16,656 nt of DNA from Campylobacterota bacterium (lineage in GTDB: Bacteria > Campylobacterota > Campylobacteria > Campylobacterales > SZUA-545). Both the position numbers and the translations under genes were made by a program. The notes beneath the pieces were generated by a model. That model worked only from the letters and a program-made list of their open reading frames with translations. It made no database searches and had not been told where the DNA came from. Positions 14,344-16,656 of this stretch are shown here, one piece after another. Positions within the stretch are counted from its first letter, which is position 1, and every line of letters begins with the position of its first letter. The stretch lies in the NCBI GenBank assembly GCA_030836705.1, contig JAUPLZ010000042.1, positions 1 through 16,656 of the forward strand, in the 5' to 3' direction.

Positions 14344-15183
14344 GTGCAAGAAAAAGCGGTATTGCTTATAGAAACGGAAGATGAAAGAGGGCTTGTATAT
14401 AAGGTAAGTTCCGTTCTTTATGAGATGCAGATAAATATAGATCAAAATGCCGAATTTGTAGAAAAAGATATTAAACGATTTTTTATGAGAAGTGAAATTA
14501 GCGGCAAATTTGATGAAAGCGAGCTTCTTTTTAAAATAAAAAATACACTTCCTGAAAAAGCGATTGTAAAAGTTATTCCGCTTAAAAAAAAAAGAATCGT
14601 TTTAATGGTTACAAAAGAGCCGCACTGCCTTGGAGATCTTCTTGTTAGGCATAAATTCGGAGAGCTTAATGCAACCATAGAAGCGGTAATCGGAAATCAT
14701 GATACTTTGAAAGAGCTAACCGAAAAATTTAATATACCTTTTTATTTTGTAGATCATAGCGGAATGAGTCGCCATGAGCATGAGGAAAAAATGGCAGAAA
14801 TAATTGATAGCTATAAGCCTGAATATATTGTACTTGCAAAATTTATGAGAGTGCTAAATCCTGAATTTGTAAAAAAGTATGAAAATAAAATTATAAATAT
14901 TCATCACTCGTTTTTACCTGCTTTTATAGGTGCGAAACCTTATCAGCAAGCGTACGAGAGAGGTGTAAAGATTATCGGTGCAACGGCTCATTTTGTAAAT
15001 AATAATCTTGATGAAGGTCCTATTATTGCACAAAGCGTAATAAGCGTAGACCATTCCGATAGCGCAGAAAATATGGCTGGACTCGGACGAGATGTAGAAA
15101 AAATAGTTTTAGCTAGAGCATTAAAGCTTGCTTTTGAAGATAGGGTTTTTGTAAACAGAAACAAAACGGTAATTTTTGAATAA
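14344..15183 (+). CDS. purU: Formyltetrahydrofolate deformylase
   Basis: Hydrolyses 10-formyl-tetrahydrofolate to formate and tetrahydrofolate, adjusting the one-carbon pool and supplying formate. The 279-residue protein, started at GTG, has an N-terminal ACT domain (about 5-80, ETEDERGLVYKVSSVLYE), where methionine/glycine control acts in E. coli PurU. A formyltransferase-fold domain follows at about 84-279. Signature residues are KFMRVLNPEFV (166-176), NIHHSFLPAFIGAKPYQQA (185-203) and ATAHFVNNNLDEGPIIAQ (213-230). The last includes Asp223, matching the catalytic Asp of the family; the Asn-His-Asp set of glycinamide ribonucleotide formyltransferases is kept in part (His187 or His188, Asp223). 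The stop codon shares one base with the start of the next gene, so the two are probably one operon. Confidence 0.94.
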   Translation: MQEKAVLLIETEDERGLVYKVSSVLYEMQINIDQNAEFVEKDIKRFFMRSEISGKFDESELLFKIKNTLPEKAIVKVIPLKKKRIVLMVTKEPHCLGDLLVRHKFGELNATIEAVIGNHDTLKELTEKFNIPFYFVDHSGMSRHEHEEKMAEIIDSYKPEYIVLAKFMRVLNPEFVKKYENKIINIHHSFLPAFIGAKPYQQAYERGVKIIGATAHFVNNNLDEGPIIAQSVISVDHSDSAENMAGLGRDVEKIVLARALKLAFEDRVFVNRNKTVIFE

Positions 15184-15782
15184 TGATTAAAAAACTGGCT
15201 CTAAGGGTTGCAAGAGAAAGACAAAAAAAAATATACAAAAAACTTTTTCAAACTCATAAAGAGTCATTTAAATCGCTTCATTGGTCAAATAAAGAAAATC
15301 AAAAAATAAGATTTGATATTTTGCTTGAAGTTGGAAATATAACTAATAAAAAAATACTTGATATCGGAAGCGGCATGGGGGATTTTTTTGGTTATATTGA
15401 TAGCAAAAACATAAAGGCAAAAATGACAGGCTATGAAATAGTCGAAGAGTTTGTAAAGATTTCAAAAAATAGATATCCAAAACACTCTTTTGAGCTTATA
15501 GATTTGAGCAAAATAGATATAAGTGAGAAATTTGATTTTGTTTTTAGCAGTGGTATATTTGCTTTTGGGAATAAAACTTTTTTTGAAACCATGATAAAAA
15601 AATCTTTCAGTATTTGCAAAATAGCATATGCTTTTAATTTTTACAACTCTACAAAAGATAAGAGATTTATGAGCATATCAAAAACCGAAATTGAAAAAAT
15701 TTTAATAGAATTAAAACCGTCAAAAATAGTTCAAAAAAGCGATTATTTGGAAAACGATACAACTTTTTTTATCTATAAGTAA
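15183..15782 (+). CDS. Small class I SAM-dependent methyltransferase, substrate unknown
   Basis: The 199-residue product has a basic N-terminal region (about 1-45, many Lys/Arg) that could bind nucleic acid or anionic surfaces. The SAM motif I is ILDIGSGMG (58-66), Glu85 in GYEIVEEF is the residue expected to hold the ribose, and motif FDFVFSSGIF (117-126) follows at the post-II/IV place. The C-terminal part is a degenerate Rossmann half ending in TTFFIYK. The SSG after the strand differs from the D/N-PP-Y of N6-adenine or RNA amino-methylases, so a small-molecule, protein or O-methylation role is as likely. It starts on the last base of the purU stop (TAATG) with no good ribosome binding site, so translation depends on purU. 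Pairing with purU hints at a one-carbon link, but that is only inference. Confidence 0.82.
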   Translation: MIKKLALRVARERQKKIYKKLFQTHKESFKSLHWSNKENQKIRFDILLEVGNITNKKILDIGSGMGDFFGYIDSKNIKAKMTGYEIVEEFVKISKNRYPKHSFELIDLSKIDISEKFDFVFSSGIFAFGNKTFFETMIKKSFSICKIAYAFNFYNSTKDKRFMSISKTEIEKILIELKPSKIVQKSDYLENDTTFFIYK

Positions 15783-15812
15783 ACACTATTATTTTTTAAT
15801 TCTTTTGTTATT

Positions 15813-15851
15813 TATAAAATAAGCTTTGTGTAAGAATATTATTGCAATAAT
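15813..15851 (+). promoter_or_regulatory. Putative trxA promoter with a 14-bp palindrome
   Basis: TATAAAAT (15813-15820) is a good -10 candidate; transcription would start near 15827. A perfect palindrome ATTATTGCAATAAT (15838-15851) follows just downstream, where a bound repressor would block transcription. With only two bases between the arms it is a DNA-binding symmetry rather than an RNA hairpin. No regulator gene is nearby. Confidence 0.4.
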
Positions 15852-15880
15852 TTTTCATACTTACAATTTTAGGAGATAAT

Positions 15881-16201
15881 ATGGGTAAAGCATTAGAACT
15901 TGATGAATCAAATTTTGACTCTACTATAGCACAAGGTGTGTCAATGGTAGATTTTTGGGCGCCTTGGTGTGGACCATGCAGAATGGTTGCTCCAATAGTT
16001 GAAGAGTTAGCTGGGGAGTATGCTGGCAAGGTAAATGTTTGCAAGGTTAATACTGATGAAAATCAAGATATTGCTGTTAAATATGGCATAAGATCTATTC
16101 CTAGTATTCTATTTTTTAAAAACGGCGAGCAAGTTGATACGATAGTTGGTGCTGTGTCAAAACAAAATTTTGAGCAAAAACTAAAAAATATTATAGGTTA
16201 A
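15881..16201 (+). CDS. trxA: Thioredoxin
   Basis: Reduces protein disulfides in the cytoplasm and is recycled by thioredoxin reductase. The 106-residue length and sequence are standard: buried Asp24 (VDFWAPWC), active site WCGPC at 29-33, and cis-Pro74 in SIPSILFF. The terminal GAVSKQNFEQKL helix is also typical. An extra cysteine, Cys54, lies in VNVCKVNTDE outside the active site. AGGAG at 15871-15875 is well spaced before the ATG. A membrane protein gene follows five bases after the stop; trxB is not in the window but could lie beyond it. Confidence 0.97.
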   Translation: MGKALELDESNFDSTIAQGVSMVDFWAPWCGPCRMVAPIVEELAGEYAGKVNVCKVNTDENQDIAVKYGIRSIPSILFFKNGEQVDTIVGAVSKQNFEQKLKNIIG

Positions 16202-16206
16202 TTTTA

Positions 16207-16653
16207 ATGACTCGAGGCGGAGGCAGAGGATTAAAATTCTATATGTTTTCGTCTTTTTTTGGTGCAGCTATGATAGCTGCTACCTATGCTTATTTTAATT
16301 ATAAATACTCACTCTTTAATTTTATCAATTTTTCTCAGTCTACTTTTTATTCAAAGAATAATATTTTTGTTCCAAAAGAAGACAACTATACGATTTTAAT
16401 TTATAGCTCTAAAAAAGACGATATCAAAAAACTTTTAGAAAGAATTGAAAAAAAAGAAAAAATTTTAGCTATTGACCTTGCCGGAAATCGCTTTGATAAT
16501 ACCGATGATGTCGAGTGCTTAACTGCTGGAATAAATACTCTTTTGCCGATAATAAATAAATTTAAAATAAATGAAGTTCCCATTGTTTTTAATATAGAAA
16601 AAATAAATAAAGAGAATTTTAAACAAACCTCGAAAATAGAAAGCTTTGATTGA
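16207..16653 (+). CDS. Membrane-tethered protein of unknown function downstream of trxA
   Basis: I do not recognise a named family. The 148-residue product has a Gly/Arg-rich N-terminus (MTRGGGRG), one hydrophobic helix at about 13-33, an aromatic linker, then a soluble domain from about 60 to 135. That domain has a strand-helix start (YTILIYSSKKDDIKKLLERIEKKEKILAIDL) and a later VPIVFNI (124-130), which recalls the first strand and the cis-Pro loop of thioredoxin folds. No CxxC is present; Cys104 is the only cysteine. So it could be a redox-inactive thioredoxin-like domain, which is a weak inference. The ribosome binding site is poor (AGG at 16194-16196, ten bases away), suggesting coupling to trxA, whose stop is five bases upstream. 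The stop codon TGA lies three bases before the window end, so the gene is complete. Confidence 0.75.
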   Translation: MTRGGGRGLKFYMFSSFFGAAMIAATYAYFNYKYSLFNFINFSQSTFYSKNNIFVPKEDNYTILIYSSKKDDIKKLLERIEKKEKILAIDLAGNRFDNTDDVECLTAGINTLLPIINKFKINEVPIVFNIEKINKENFKQTSKIESFD

Positions 16654-16656
16654 AGC

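Noticed and set aside
1..16656. Mobile elements, CRISPR arrays, toxin-antitoxin pairs or defence genes
   Set aside because: No transposase, integrase, regularly spaced repeats or known defence motifs were seen; all genes fit ordinary metabolism, efflux or redox roles.

Overview
This is a low-GC chromosomal segment that reads as a free-living member of the Campylobacterota (Epsilonproteobacteria), probably a Sulfurimonas-like lineage. Genus level is inference. The evidence is the codon habit (AGA for Arg, frequent ATA), the order rpsA - small membrane protein - serA (the order I recall from Helicobacter and Campylobacter), a short ThiL, and an E-type succinate/fumarate oxidoreductase whose third subunit is a CCG-domain protein. 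Nothing looks like a mobile element, prophage, CRISPR array, tRNA or rRNA. No gene-free stretch exceeds 300 bases.

Layout. (1) 1-3518: the 3' five-sixths of rpsA (ribosomal protein S1), a one-helix membrane protein of unknown function, and serA, all on the + strand and tightly packed, closed by a hairpin terminator at 3537. (2) 3675-9141: a four-gene tripartite efflux operon: TolC-like outer-membrane channel, periplasmic adaptor, and an RND pump encoded as two proteins of six helices each instead of one of twelve. It ends in a long hairpin that lies inside the 3' end of the next, convergent gene. (3) 9151-9969 on the - strand: thiL (thiamine-monophosphate kinase). (4) 10119-13708: sdhABE, a soluble-type E succinate/fumarate oxidoreductase in one operon without a cytochrome b anchor. 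(5) 13862-14254: a stand-alone class II superoxide reductase with an altered active-site loop, flanked by inverted repeats and a clear terminator. (6) 14344-15782: purU (10-formyl-THF hydrolase, GTG start) overlapped by a small SAM-dependent methyltransferase. (7) 15881-16653: trxA followed by a membrane-tethered small protein of unknown function.

How the genes fit together: most are housekeeping genes for translation, serine, one-carbon and thiamine metabolism, and redox balance. serA and purU both touch one-carbon/formate supply. The SDH complex links the TCA cycle (oxidative or reductive) to the quinone pool. The superoxide reductase and thioredoxin handle oxidative stress in a microaerophile. 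The efflux operon is the most accessory-looking block. I found no clear new system. The best second-look items are the split RND pump with His-rich cytoplasmic segments, the superoxide reductase with Asp-Arg-His in place of Glu-Lys-His, the terminator embedded in thiL, and the orphan protein after trxA.
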